Assembly (NCBI RefSeq): GCF_011759705.1
Contig: NZ_JAAOZF010000001.1
Location: 2,404,551 to 2,468,550, forward strand
Direction: 5' to 3'
From: Microbacterium ulmi
GTDB lineage: Bacteria; Actinomycetota; Actinomycetes; Actinomycetales; Microbacteriaceae
Length of the DNA: 64,000 nucleotides
The notes under the pieces are model-generated. The model was given only the letters and a program-made list of their open reading frames with translations. It did no database searches and was not told the DNA's origin. The position numbers and the translations under genes were made by a program. Every line of letters starts with the position of its first letter. The stretch's first letter is position 1. Below, one piece after another: positions 56,403 through 64,000 of the stretch.

Positions 56403-57194
56403 TCAGTTCGGGTCGATGACGGGGATCGACGACAGGAGCCGTCGCGTGTATGCGACCTGGGGCTGCAGGAGCACCTTCTCGGTCGGCCCCTCCTCGACGA
56501 TGCGCCCGTCCTTCATCACCACGACGTCATCGCACAGGTTCTGCACGATGCCGATGTCGTGCGAGACGAGCAGGAGGGTCAGGCCGTCACGGGCCTTGAG
56601 CTCGCCGAGCAGCCCGAGGACCTGCGCACGGACGGTCACATCCAGCGCCGACAGGGGCTCGTCGCCCACGAGCACGCGCGGCCGATGCACGATGGCCCGG
56701 GCGATCGCGATGCGCTGACGCTGCCCGCCCGAGAACTCGTGCGGGAAGCGGTCGGCCATCGCGGGCTCGAGCCCCACCTCCCTCAAGACCTCGCGAACGC
56801 GCGCGCGGTGATCGCCCGGGATGCCCAGCGCCCACAGCGGCTCCGCGACGATGCGGCCGACGCTCATGCGCGGGTCGAGCGACGCATAGGGGTCCTGGAA
56901 CACGATGCCGGTCTCGCGGCGCAGCCAGTGCAGCGAGCGCGCCGGGGCCGCGGCATCCACGGGCCTGCCGTCGAACTCGACGGTGCCCGCCGTCGGAGCG
57001 TCCAGCGCCAGCAGCAGGCGCACGAGCGTCGACTTGCCCGAGCCCGACTCGCCGATGATGCCGACGGACGCGCCTTCGCGCACATCGAGGTCGACGTCGT
57101 CGAGCGCCGTCGTGAATCGCGCGGGCTCGAAGAGCCTGGTCTTGGGGGTCGGATACCGTCGCGTCAGCCCCCGCGCGCGGATGAGGTCGCTCAC
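56403..57194 (-). CDS. Peptide ABC importer ATPase (DppF/OppF type)
   Basis: A 263-residue ATPase with [33 protein letters not shown] and VLVGDEPLSALDV. It forms a heterodimer with the neighbouring ATPase to drive the importer. GTG overlaps the upstream ATPase stop by 4 nt. It is the last gene of the five-gene dpp-like operon. Confidence 0.93.
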   Translation of the reverse strand: MSDLIRARGLTRRYPTPKTRLFEPARFTTALDDVDLDVREGASVGIIGESGSGKSTLVRLLLALDAPTAGTVEFDGRPVDAAAPARSLHWLRRETGIVFQDPYASLDPRMSVGRIVAEPLWALGIPGDHRARVREVLREVGLEPAMADRFPHEFSGGQRQRIAIARAIVHRPRVLVGDEPLSALDVTVRAQVLGLLGELKARDGLTLLLVSHDIGIVQNLCDDVVVMKDGRIVEEGPTEKVLLQPQVAYTRRLLSSIPVIDPN

Positions 57195-58024
57195 ACCGGC
57201 CCTCCCTGGCCTTGGCCCCCGACCCCTGGCGCGCCGTCGGGCAGGCCACCCGGACGCCACAGGGTCGCCGTCGCGTCGCGCAGGAGACCCTGTGTGACGG
57301 GGGAGACGGGGGAGGTCAGCAGCGTCGGCACTGCGGCCTGCTCGACGACGCGCCCGTGTTCGAGCACGACCCCGTCCGTCGCGATCTGGGACAGGACCGC
57401 GAGGTCGTGCGTGATGAACACGAGCGACATCCCGTCGTCGTCGACGAGCGAGAGCAGCAGGTCGAGGATCTCGGCCTGGATCGTGACGTCGAGTGCCGTC
57501 GTGGGCTCGTCGGCGATGAGCAGCCGCGGCCGGCACGCGAGCGCCATCGCGATCGCGACGCGCTGCCGCTGTCCGCCGGAGAGCTGGTGCGGGTATCGCG
57601 CGACGATGTGCTCGGGATCCGGGAGCGCGACACGTGCCGCCTCGGCGACGGCGCGCTCTCGCGCTTCTCGCTTCGAGAGCCCCTCGTGGATGCGGATCGA
57701 CTCCGCGATCTGCCGGCCGACCGTGCGGATCGGGTTGAGGGCCGTGCGCGGCTCCTGGAACACGATGCCGATGTCGTCCCCGCGCAGCCGCGCGAGCTCG
57801 CGGTCGGGAAGGCCCAGGAGCTCGCGGCCGTCCCATCGGATCGACCCGCCCGTCTCAGCCCCTTCCGGGAGCAGCCCCAGGATCGCGAGCGCGGTCAGCG
57901 ACTTCCCCGAGCCCGACTCGCCGATGAGCCCGATCCGCGCGCCGTCGGGGACGTCGAACGACACGCCGTCGAGGACCCGGCGACCGCCGAGGTCGATCGT
58001 GAGATCGCGCACAGCGAGACTCAT
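57191..58024 (-). CDS. Peptide ABC importer ATPase (DppD/OppD type)
   Basis: A 277-residue ATPase with GESGSGKSLTALAILGLLP, LSGGQRQRVAIAMALA and LLIADEPTTALDV. The C-terminal iron-sulfur cysteine cluster found in many OppD/DppD proteins is absent; the tail is Gly-rich (GVGGQGQGGPV). The ATG follows AAGGGGA. Confidence 0.93.
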   Translation of the reverse strand: MSLAVRDLTIDLGGRRVLDGVSFDVPDGARIGLIGESGSGKSLTALAILGLLPEGAETGGSIRWDGRELLGLPDRELARLRGDDIGIVFQEPRTALNPIRTVGRQIAESIRIHEGLSKREARERAVAEAARVALPDPEHIVARYPHQLSGGQRQRVAIAMALACRPRLLIADEPTTALDVTIQAEILDLLLSLVDDDGMSLVFITHDLAVLSQIATDGVVLEHGRVVEQAAVPTLLTSPVSPVTQGLLRDATATLWRPGGLPDGAPGVGGQGQGGPV

Positions 58025-58073
58025 CTCATCGTCCCCTTCGGGCGATCGGCGCGCCGGCGCGCGGGACGCGTGC

Positions 58074-59060
58074 TCATCCGACGACCCCCGGGACGTGCCG
58101 GATCGCGCCGCGCGGCGGGTGCAGCGGGTCGCGCCCGTGCGACAGGGTCGGGTCGGTCGCCTCACGCAGGGCGTCTCCCAGGAGGTTGAGCCCGAGCACC
58201 GTCACGGTGATCGCGAGGCCGGGCCACACGACGGACAGCGGGTACACCGTCATGAACTGCTGCAGCTGCGCGAGGAGGAGCCCCCACGACGGCTCCGTGA
58301 CGGGCGCGCCGAACCCCAGGTAGGACAGGCCCGCCTCCGCGAGGACGGCGACGGCCATCGCCCACGACAGCTGCACGATGAAGACGGGCGCGACGTTGGG
58401 CAGCAGGTGCCGGAGGAGGTTGCGGCCCGGGGTCAGGCCGGAGGCCCGGCCGGCGAGCACGAAGTCGCTGTGCAGCACGCGTCGCAGCTCGGGCCTCGTG
58501 ACGCGGGCGATGTTGACGCCGAACCCGATTCCGACCGACACGATGACGACCCACAGCGACCCGCCCCAGATCGCCGAGATCATCATCGCGATCAGCAGGA
58601 CGGGGAAGGCGATGAGGATGTCGACCAGGACGGCGACCGACTCGCGCACCCACCGCGCCGTGAGGGCCCCGAGCGCCGCGAGCGCGATCCCGATCGCCGT
58701 CGCGACGAGTCCTGCGCCGACCGCGACCCACACGGTCGTGCGGGCGCCCGCCATGAGAAGGCTCAGGATGTCGCGTCCCGATCCGTCCGTGCCGAGAACG
58801 TGCGGCCACCCGGGGCCGAGCCATCGCGCGGAGATCTGCACCTGCTGGGGGTTGAACGGCGTCCAGAACCGGGCGACGATCGCCGTCACGACGATGACGC
58901 CCACGACGATGAGGCCGAACCGTCCCGTCGAGATGCGCCAGAGGCGCCCGAGCCACGCCCAGCGCGACGGAGGGCCGTCGTCGACGGCGGGCACGGCATC
59001 CGCCGGCGTCTCGCGCGCAGCGCCGGCGTCGGGTCGCGAGCGCCTCGAAGGGTCGCTCAT
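58074..59060 (-). CDS. Peptide ABC importer permease (DppC type)
   Basis: A 328-residue permease with a long hydrophilic N-terminus (about 50 residues), six helices, and the EAA loop region RASGLTPGRNLLRHLLPNVAP. ATG overlaps the DppB stop (ATGA). HVLGTDGSGRDILSLLMAGARTTVWVA is the family's diagnostic segment. Confidence 0.93.
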   Translation of the reverse strand: MSDPSRRSRPDAGAARETPADAVPAVDDGPPSRWAWLGRLWRISTGRFGLIVVGVIVVTAIVARFWTPFNPQQVQISARWLGPGWPHVLGTDGSGRDILSLLMAGARTTVWVAVGAGLVATAIGIALAALGALTARWVRESVAVLVDILIAFPVLLIAMMISAIWGGSLWVVIVSVGIGFGVNIARVTRPELRRVLHSDFVLAGRASGLTPGRNLLRHLLPNVAPVFIVQLSWAMAVAVLAEAGLSYLGFGAPVTEPSWGLLLAQLQQFMTVYPLSVVWPGLAITVTVLGLNLLGDALREATDPTLSHGRDPLHPPRGAIRHVPGVVG

Positions 59061-60007
59061 GCCGACTCCCTCTGCCGGGGGTCGATGACGCGGTGCACGA
59101 GGTCGACGAGGAACCCCACGATGAGGACGAAGCTCGTGAGCACGAGCAGCTCGCCCTGGACTTTCGGCAGATCGCGGTTGGCGACGTCCGCGACGAGCAT
59201 CCGGCCGATGCCGGGAAGCCCGAACAGCTGCTCGATCACGACGGACCCGACGATGATGCCGGCGATCTGGAGCCCCAGCACCGTGATGACGGAGAGGCCG
59301 ACGTTCGGCAGGCCGTGCCGGATGAGCGCCGCGTCGCGCGTGAGGCCCTTGGCGGCGGCCGTGCGCACATAGTCCTGACCGACCGCCTGCAGGGTCGCGC
59401 TGCGCACGAACCGCAACAGCATCGCCCCTTCGACGATCCCGATCGTGAGGGCGGGGAGCAGGAGGGACCGCAGCGCGAGCGCCGGCTGATCCCACCCCGC
59501 CCGCGGGAACCCCTGTGCCGGAAGCCAGCCGAGCCACACCGCGAAGACGACGACGAGCACCATGCCGGCCCACACGACGGGGACTGCGGCCAGGCCCTGC
59601 GCCGTCACGCTCAGGGCCGTGCCCGCCGCGCGCCCGCGCCACATGGCGGACAGGACGCCGAGCGGCAGGCTGATGGCGAGCGCGATGACGAGGGACAGGA
59701 TGCCGAGCGGCACCGTGACCTCGGCCTTCTCCGCCAGCTCGTCGGCGACGGGCGTGCCCGTCAGCAGCGATCTCCCGAGGTCTGCGCGGAAGACTCCGCC
59801 GATCCAGTCCAGATACTGCACCGGGAGCGGACGGTCGAGCCCGAGCCGCTCCCGGATGCCCGCCACCTGCTCCGGCGTGCTGTTGGTTCCCGCGATCACC
59901 TGGGCGATGTCGCCCGGGAGCACGCGCAGGGTGAGGAAGATGACCGCGCTGGCGACGAAGAGCCCGAGCACAAGCAGGGCCAGACGTGTCAGCGCGTACC
60001 TGGTCAC
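59057..60007 (-). CDS. Peptide ABC importer permease (DppB type)
   Basis: A 316-residue permease starting VTRYALTRLALLVLGLFVASAVIFLTLRVLPGD, the hallmark DppB N-terminus. The EAA-like loop TAAAKGLTRDAALIRHGLPN and six helices follow. The GTG start overlaps the binding-protein stop by 4 nt (GTGA). Confidence 0.94.
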   Translation of the reverse strand: MTRYALTRLALLVLGLFVASAVIFLTLRVLPGDIAQVIAGTNSTPEQVAGIRERLGLDRPLPVQYLDWIGGVFRADLGRSLLTGTPVADELAEKAEVTVPLGILSLVIALAISLPLGVLSAMWRGRAAGTALSVTAQGLAAVPVVWAGMVLVVVFAVWLGWLPAQGFPRAGWDQPALALRSLLLPALTIGIVEGAMLLRFVRSATLQAVGQDYVRTAAAKGLTRDAALIRHGLPNVGLSVITVLGLQIAGIIVGSVVIEQLFGLPGIGRMLVADVANRDLPKVQGELLVLTSFVLIVGFLVDLVHRVIDPRQRESA

Positions 60008-61509
60008 CCGTCGCTCTTGGTGAGCTCAGCGATGTTGAGACGCTCGTTCACGTTGACCGTCGGCATACCCGCGATGTTAGCGCCGACGGCCACGACGGAG
60101 GAGCCGTTGAAGAGCCAGTCGGCGGCCATGTCCTCCGAGACGATGCGCGCTGCCTGCTTCAGCAGATCCGCGGCCTCCTCATCGCTCGTCGCCGCGACCG
60201 ACTCGGCGTACAGGCGCTGCACCTCGGGGTTGTCGTACGTGAAGTAGTAGTCCGGGTTCGCCCAGTTCTCGAAGTCGCGCGCCTCCGTGTGCAGGACGAA
60301 GCTGAGCTCGAAGTCCTTGTTGACGTAGACGTCGTTGAGCCACGTCGGGAACTCGACGGACTCGACCGTGAGCGTGATGCCGACGTCGTTGAGGTCGGAG
60401 ACGAGCACCTGCGGGATCGTCGTGACGTAGAACGACGGGATCGTGAGCGTGAGGGAGAGGTTCTCGGCGCCGGCCTCCTTCAGGAGGGCCCTCGCGGCGT
60501 CGGGATCGTACGGCGCGACCTCGGAGAGGTCCTCGTAGCCGGGGTCGAGCTCGGGGATGGGCCCGAACTGCGTCTGACCCGCGCCGAGCGCCTCGACGAG
60601 GGCGTCGTGGTCGATCGCCTGACGGATGGCCTGGCGCACGCGCTTGTCGGCGAGCGGGCCCGTGGTCTGGTTGAACGCGAGCGTGCCCTTGTCGGTCGAC
60701 TTCCCGAGCACGACCTCGAAGTCGCCGTTCGCCTCGATGCGGTCGCGCAGGTTGGCGTCGAAGCCCGTCACGACGTCGACCTCGCCGGCGAGCGCCGCGT
60801 TGAGGGCGGCCTGGTTGTCGGGGATGTAGTCGAAGACGACCTCGGCGACGGAGGGCTTGTCGCCCCAGTACGCGTCGTTGCGCTCGAACGTGATGCTGTC
60901 GCCCTGCCGCCACGACCCCAGCACGAACGGCCCCGTGCCGTTCGTCTTGGTCTTGTAGTCGATCGTGTCGCCCTCCTTCAAGACGAGGCCGGCGCGTCCC
61001 GTGAGGTTCCACAGCAGCGTCGAGTCGGGAGCCGACAGCGTCAGCGTGATCGTCTGGCCGTCGGCCGTGATCGACGAGACGTTCGCCAGACGTGCGGAGT
61101 CGCGCCAGGTGGGGGTGCTCTGGCGGGTCTGGAGCGACCACACGACGTCCTGTGCGGTGAGCTCCTGACCGTCGTGGAACGTGACGCCCTCGCGGAGGGT
61201 GAACGTGTAGGTGAGTCCGTCGGGCGAGATGTCCCAGTCGCTCGCGAGCGCGGGCACGATCTCCTGCTCGGGCGTGCGCGCGACCAGGCCCTGGTAGATG
61301 TTGTCGACGAGGATCTGATCGAGCGCGGCGCCCGCCGTCTCGCGGATGTCGAGGTTGCCGGGCTCCAGGACCAGACGGATCGCGACCGAGGCGTCGGCGT
61401 CGGGCGAGGCGCCGCTCGTCGGCGTCTGGCCGCCCCCGCCCGTGCAGGCGGTCAGGAGCAGTGCGCCGGCGGCGAGAGTCGCGGCGACGATGGCGGTGCG
61501 GCGAAGCAT
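60004..61509 (-). CDS. Peptide/solute-binding lipoprotein, SBP family 5
   Basis: A 501-residue extracytoplasmic receptor. The signal peptide ends in lipobox LLTAC with Cys22 to be lipidated. A family-5 fold follows, with GLTYTFTLREGVTFHDGQELTAQDVVWSL and GTGPFVLGSWRQGDSITFERNDAYWG. It captures di/oligopeptides or another solute for the Dpp-like permease. AAAGGAA precedes the ATG. A TAGGCT -10 box at 61582-61587 predicts a leader of about 65-70 nt and would drive the whole five-gene operon. Confidence 0.94.
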   Translation of the reverse strand: MLRRTAIVAATLAAGALLLTACTGGGGQTPTSGASPDADASVAIRLVLEPGNLDIRETAGAALDQILVDNIYQGLVARTPEQEIVPALASDWDISPDGLTYTFTLREGVTFHDGQELTAQDVVWSLQTRQSTPTWRDSARLANVSSITADGQTITLTLSAPDSTLLWNLTGRAGLVLKEGDTIDYKTKTNGTGPFVLGSWRQGDSITFERNDAYWGDKPSVAEVVFDYIPDNQAALNAALAGEVDVVTGFDANLRDRIEANGDFEVVLGKSTDKGTLAFNQTTGPLADKRVRQAIRQAIDHDALVEALGAGQTQFGPIPELDPGYEDLSEVAPYDPDAARALLKEAGAENLSLTLTIPSFYVTTIPQVLVSDLNDVGITLTVESVEFPTWLNDVYVNKDFELSFVLHTEARDFENWANPDYYFTYDNPEVQRLYAESVAATSDEEAADLLKQAARIVSEDMAADWLFNGSSVVAVGANIAGMPTVNVNERLNIAELTKSDG

Positions 61510-61581
61510 GGGATTCCTTTCGGAGGGGCATCCCGTGCTGCGGGGATGCCGGAGTGAGCCGGATGCTCGGTGCGGTAGACA

Positions 61582-61587
61582 AGCCTA
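61582..61587 (-). promoter_or_regulatory. -10 box TAGGCT of the peptide importer operon
   Basis: Minus strand, 72 nt before the binding-protein ATG. Unlike most others here it gives a normal leader with a ribosome-binding site. Confidence 0.45.
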
Positions 61588-61639
61588 GAGAACGCGGCAA
61601 CCTCGTGTCGCACGGGGGTCCCGCAACGAAACAGAAGCG

Positions 61640-62578
61640 TCAGGCGCCGTCCGCGCGCGCCCGCAGACGCCTTCCCAGGTCGACGGGGAGCTCCTCCTGC
61701 ACGTTGTGGCCCGACACGACGACCTCGACGGATGCCGCGGGCAGCCGCCGCGCGAACTCCGCGGCATCCTCGTCCGTCACGTAGCCGTGGTCTCCGCGGA
61801 CGAGCGTGACGGGCGCCTGGACCCCTTCGAGGTCGTGCCATCCGCTCTCCGAGAGCACGGCGCCGAGGGCGTCCTGTCCTGCGGCGGCTGCCGCGGCCGC
61901 CTCGGGCGAGCGCGACAGCTCGTTCGCGAGGCGGGCGAAGTGATGCTTCCACTCGACCCGCCCGTCCGGGCGCACGCGCGAGTTGTGGAACACGCCCCGC
62001 TCGGCCGCCGCGCGGGACCCGCCGAGCCCGAAGGCGAGCGCACGGTCGACGAGCTCGTCGCGCGACGCCCAGTCGGCCGGCCCCGAGAAGAACTCGCGCA
62101 GCTGCGCGGGCCCGCCCGTCGACGCGATGCCTGGGGTGATGTCGACCACGACGAGCTCGCGGACGAGGTCGGGACGGGATGCCGCGACCGCCGCCGCAGT
62201 GAGCCCGCCGAGCGACTGCCCGACGAGAAGCTGCGGCCGGTCGGTCCACGCCTCGACGCCCGCGACGACGTCGGGGGCCAGCGTCGCGGCGACGTACGCG
62301 GCGTCGGGGCGCCACGAGGAGTCGCCGTGGCCGGGAAGGTCGACCGCGAGGGCGGGAAGGCCCAGAGCCAGGATGGTCGAGTCCCACGTGTGGGCGTTGA
62401 GCCCCGCGCCGTGCACGAAGGTGACGACGGGCGGGCCGTCTCCGTACCGCAGCGCGCTCAGAGTGCGTCCGTCGGGGAGCGCGATGCTCAGCCGCTCGCC
62501 GCGGGGGACGGGCCCGGGAATGCCCCAGTCGGAGGCCTGGGCCGGAAGGAACGAGAACTCGTCGACGGGTTCGGTCAC
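61640..62578 (-). CDS. Alpha/beta hydrolase
   Basis: A 312-residue hydrolase with oxyanion HGAGLNAH, the nucleophile elbow VGQSLGGLTAAAV (Ser), and C-terminal His in VVSGHNVQEELPVDLGRRL. DLPGHGDSSW is the usual family loop. The substrate is unknown. GTG 62578 follows a CAGAAT element by 6 nt, a degenerate version of the leaderless pattern. It is divergent from the AhpD-like gene. Confidence 0.88.
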   Translation of the reverse strand: MTEPVDEFSFLPAQASDWGIPGPVPRGERLSIALPDGRTLSALRYGDGPPVVTFVHGAGLNAHTWDSTILALGLPALAVDLPGHGDSSWRPDAAYVAATLAPDVVAGVEAWTDRPQLLVGQSLGGLTAAAVAASRPDLVRELVVVDITPGIASTGGPAQLREFFSGPADWASRDELVDRALAFGLGGSRAAAERGVFHNSRVRPDGRVEWKHHFARLANELSRSPEAAAAAAAGQDALGAVLSESGWHDLEGVQAPVTLVRGDHGYVTDEDAAEFARRLPAASVEVVVSGHNVQEELPVDLGRRLRARADGA

Positions 62579-62618
62579 CCGCCCATTCTGCCCCGCCCGG
62601 GCCTGGCCGGGCGCTGGG

Positions 62619-62624
62619 TAGGCT
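62619..62624 (+). promoter_or_regulatory. -10 box TAGGCT, leaderless start
   Basis: Ends 6 nt before ATG 62631. Confidence 0.55.
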
Positions 62625-62630
62625 GACCGC

Positions 62631-63110
62631 ATGAGCGAAGAACGACGCGTGCACCTCTCCCGCTCCGCCCCCGAGGCCTACAAGACCCTCGACGCGTTCT
62701 CGAAGACCGTCGGCACGATCGCGGCGGAGGCCGGCATCGACGGGCGTCTCAAGGAGCTCGTGCAGATCCACGCGTCGCAGCTGAACGGATGCGCGTTCTG
62801 CGTCCGGGTGCACGTCGACAGGGCCGTCGCGGCGGGACTCGACGCCGACCTGATCGCGCAGCTTCCGACGTGGCGCGAGTCCGGGGTCTTCACGGAGCGC
62901 GAGCGCGCCGCCCTCGAGCTGGCCGAGGCGTTCACGTTCATCCACGACGGAGGAGTGCCCGACGACGTGTACGAGCACGTCGGCGGCATCCTGAGCGAGC
63001 CGGAGTATGTCGCGCTGAGCTGGATCCTCGTCTCGATCAACGCGTTCAACCGGGTGGCGATCGCGGGGCGCTACCCCGTGCCGCCGCGTGTGCCCGCGGC
63101 GCAGGCATGA
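62631..63110 (+). CDS. Carboxymuconolactone decarboxylase/AhpD-like protein
   Basis: A 159-residue helical protein with the redox CxxC in LNGCAFCVRVHVDRA followed by a histidine, the AhpD-type proton relay. It probably acts as an alkylhydroperoxidase-like or disulfide reductase. ATG overlaps with the next gene by 4 nt (ATGA), so the two form an operon. Confidence 0.9.
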   Translation: MSEERRVHLSRSAPEAYKTLDAFSKTVGTIAAEAGIDGRLKELVQIHASQLNGCAFCVRVHVDRAVAAGLDADLIAQLPTWRESGVFTERERAALELAEAFTFIHDGGVPDDVYEHVGGILSEPEYVALSWILVSINAFNRVAIAGRYPVPPRVPAAQA

Positions 63111-63853
63111 CGACCGGCCCTCTCGTCCCCGGCGCCGTCAATCTCCGCGACGTCGGGGGGCTGCCGGCGCAAGAGGGCCGAACGCGCGCGGGCGTCCTGT
63201 ACCGCGCAGGCCAGCCGGGCCGTCTCGGCGCGTCGGGGCGCGCAGCGCTCGCGGGCCTGCGGCTGCGCCGCGTCATCGACCTGCGGGCCGACGAGGAGAT
63301 CGCCTCGGCTCCGAGCGTCTTCGAAGGCCTCGGCGTCACGGTCCAGCGCGTGCCGCTGTTCCTGGGCTCGGTCGGCTCGTTCTTCGCCGACGACGTGTCG
63401 CTCTCGGAGCTCTACCGCCACATCGTCGACGACGCCGCCCCCGCCGTGGTCGAGGTCGTGCGCGGGATCGTCGCCGACCAGCCCGTGCTCATCCAGTGCA
63501 CGGCAGGCAAGGACCGCACGGGCGTCACGGTCGCCCTGACGCTCGCCGCCGCCGGCGTCGACGAGGAGGCGGTGGTCGCGGACTACGCGCGCACCGAGAC
63601 GTTCCTCCCCGTTCGGCGCAGCCGCGCCGTTCTGGGTTGGCTGCGGGCGCAGCATCCGGATGCGCGCAATCTCGAGGACCTCGTGAGCAGATCGCCCGCA
63701 CCCGTCATGCGGGAGCTCCTGGGCGGGCTCTCTGCCCGGTTCGGGTCGGCCGCCGGCTATCTCGAAGCGCACGGCCTCGAACCCGACGAGCTGCGCGAGC
63801 TGCGCCGCGTCCTCATCGAACGCGGAGAGAGCTCTCAGCACAGCAGAGGTTAG
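63107..63853 (+). CDS. Tyrosine-protein phosphatase (PtpB-like, dual specificity)
   Basis: A 248-residue phosphatase with NLRDVGG near the N-terminus and the P-loop LIQCTAGKDRTGVTVAL (CX5R, Cys nucleophile), as in the PtpB/atypical DSP family, which acts on phosphotyrosine and phosphoinositides. The helical C-terminus includes YLEAHGLEPDELRELRRVL. It is coupled to the AhpD-like gene. Its stop codon lies inside the iron-box-like palindrome. Confidence 0.92.
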   Translation: MTTGPLVPGAVNLRDVGGLPAQEGRTRAGVLYRAGQPGRLGASGRAALAGLRLRRVIDLRADEEIASAPSVFEGLGVTVQRVPLFLGSVGSFFADDVSLSELYRHIVDDAAPAVVEVVRGIVADQPVLIQCTAGKDRTGVTVALTLAAAGVDEEAVVADYARTETFLPVRRSRAVLGWLRAQHPDARNLEDLVSRSPAPVMRELLGGLSARFGSAAGYLEAHGLEPDELRELRRVLIERGESSQHSRG

Positions 63854-63863
63854 GCATGCCTAT
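63850..63863. promoter_or_regulatory. DtxR/IdeR-like operator, TTAGGCATGCCTAT
   Basis: The 12-bp centre TAGGCATGCCTA is a perfect palindrome, resembling metal-regulator boxes of the DtxR family. It overlaps the -35 region of the TATAGT promoter of the last gene and begins at the phosphatase stop. Confidence 0.5.
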
Positions 63864-63871
63864 CTTCGGCG

Positions 63872-63877
63872 TATAGT
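63872..63877 (+). promoter_or_regulatory. -10 box TATAGT
   Basis: A near-consensus -10, 9 nt before ATG 63887 and 8 nt after the iron-box-like palindrome. Confidence 0.55.
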
Positions 63878-63886
63878 GGGGGTGTC

Positions 63887-64000
63887 ATGTCCAGCACCTC
63901 AGAGCACAACGCCGCGTCCTGCCGCTCCTCGCGCCACACGCGCGTGCAGCATCTCATCACGGCCGACGAGGCCTCGCTGGCCGAGCTCGAGGCTCTGCTG
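63887..64000 (+). CDS. Partial gene, probable SIP (siderophore-interacting) domain protein
   Basis: Only 38 codons are in the window, starting MSSTSEHNAASCRSSRHTRV and continuing QHLITADEASLAELEALL. The last part resembles the start of the C-terminal SIP domain of siderophore-interacting proteins as found in stand-alone actinobacterial versions. The iron-box-like operator directly upstream supports an iron role. With so little sequence the call is tentative. Confidence 0.5.
   Translation, partial: MSSTSEHNAASCRSSRHTRVQHLITADEASLAELEALL

Overview
The window is a GC-rich (roughly 70 %) actinobacterial chromosome segment that codes densely on both strands. WhiB, a mycothiol-type sigma/anti-sigma pair, a fused 2-oxoglutarate decarboxylase (Kgd), a PdtaS-type kinase and the gene order all point to the order Micrococcales. 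The family Microbacteriaceae, perhaps Microbacterium, is the best guess, but no rRNA is present to prove it. I see no tRNA, rRNA, CRISPR, insertion sequence or prophage.

Layout. 1-2.7 kb: a partial coiled-coil protein and a DEAD-box RNA helicase with an unusual structured leader. 2.9-10.3 kb: two ABC efflux operons (PadR-ATPase-FtsX and adaptor-ATPase-MacB permease) that share an ATAC-N3-GTAT operator. 10.5-25.5 kb: a conserved core block (secA, an Rv3235-like gene, pdtaS, whiB, bcp, rsgA, aroA, sigH-rsrA) made of the same genes that cluster around secA1-whiB1 in Mycobacterium tuberculosis. 25.6-30.3 kb: diacylglycerol kinase, an alkyl-DHAP-synthase-like flavoprotein, a TetR regulator and GlpD, equivalent to Rv2249c-Rv2252. 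30.5-37.4 kb: amino acid permease, kgd and guaB1.

37.4-43.1 kb is the strangest part. A 12-copy higher-order repeat array follows guaB1. An orphan AbiEi-like gene comes next, then a second array sharing the same repeat core, two CNNM/CorC-type membrane proteins preceded by a possible leader peptide, and a third repeat-rich gap. 43.1-56.3 kb holds mostly single genes: old yellow enzyme, NAD(P)HX dehydratase, GT87-like mannosyltransferase, thiamine-binding protein, MFS exporter, Nudix hydrolase, metX and metY separated by an opposed terpene-cyclase-fold gene, an SDR, uracil-DNA glycosylase, a GNAT acetyltransferase, and an M4 protease with its emfourin inhibitor. 56.4-61.5 kb is a complete Dpp-type peptide ABC importer operon. 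61.6-64 kb has a hydrolase, an AhpD-like protein, a protein phosphatase and the start of a probable iron-regulated SIP-domain gene.

Two genome-wide habits stand out. At least 17 genes begin 6-7 nt after a TANNNT -10 box, so they are probably transcribed without a leader. Operons are joined by 4-nt ATGA/GTGA stop-start overlaps. A GGATGC/GCATCC hexamer recurs in both strands and all frames, even at the cost of preferred codons, and forms the stems of most terminator-like palindromes.
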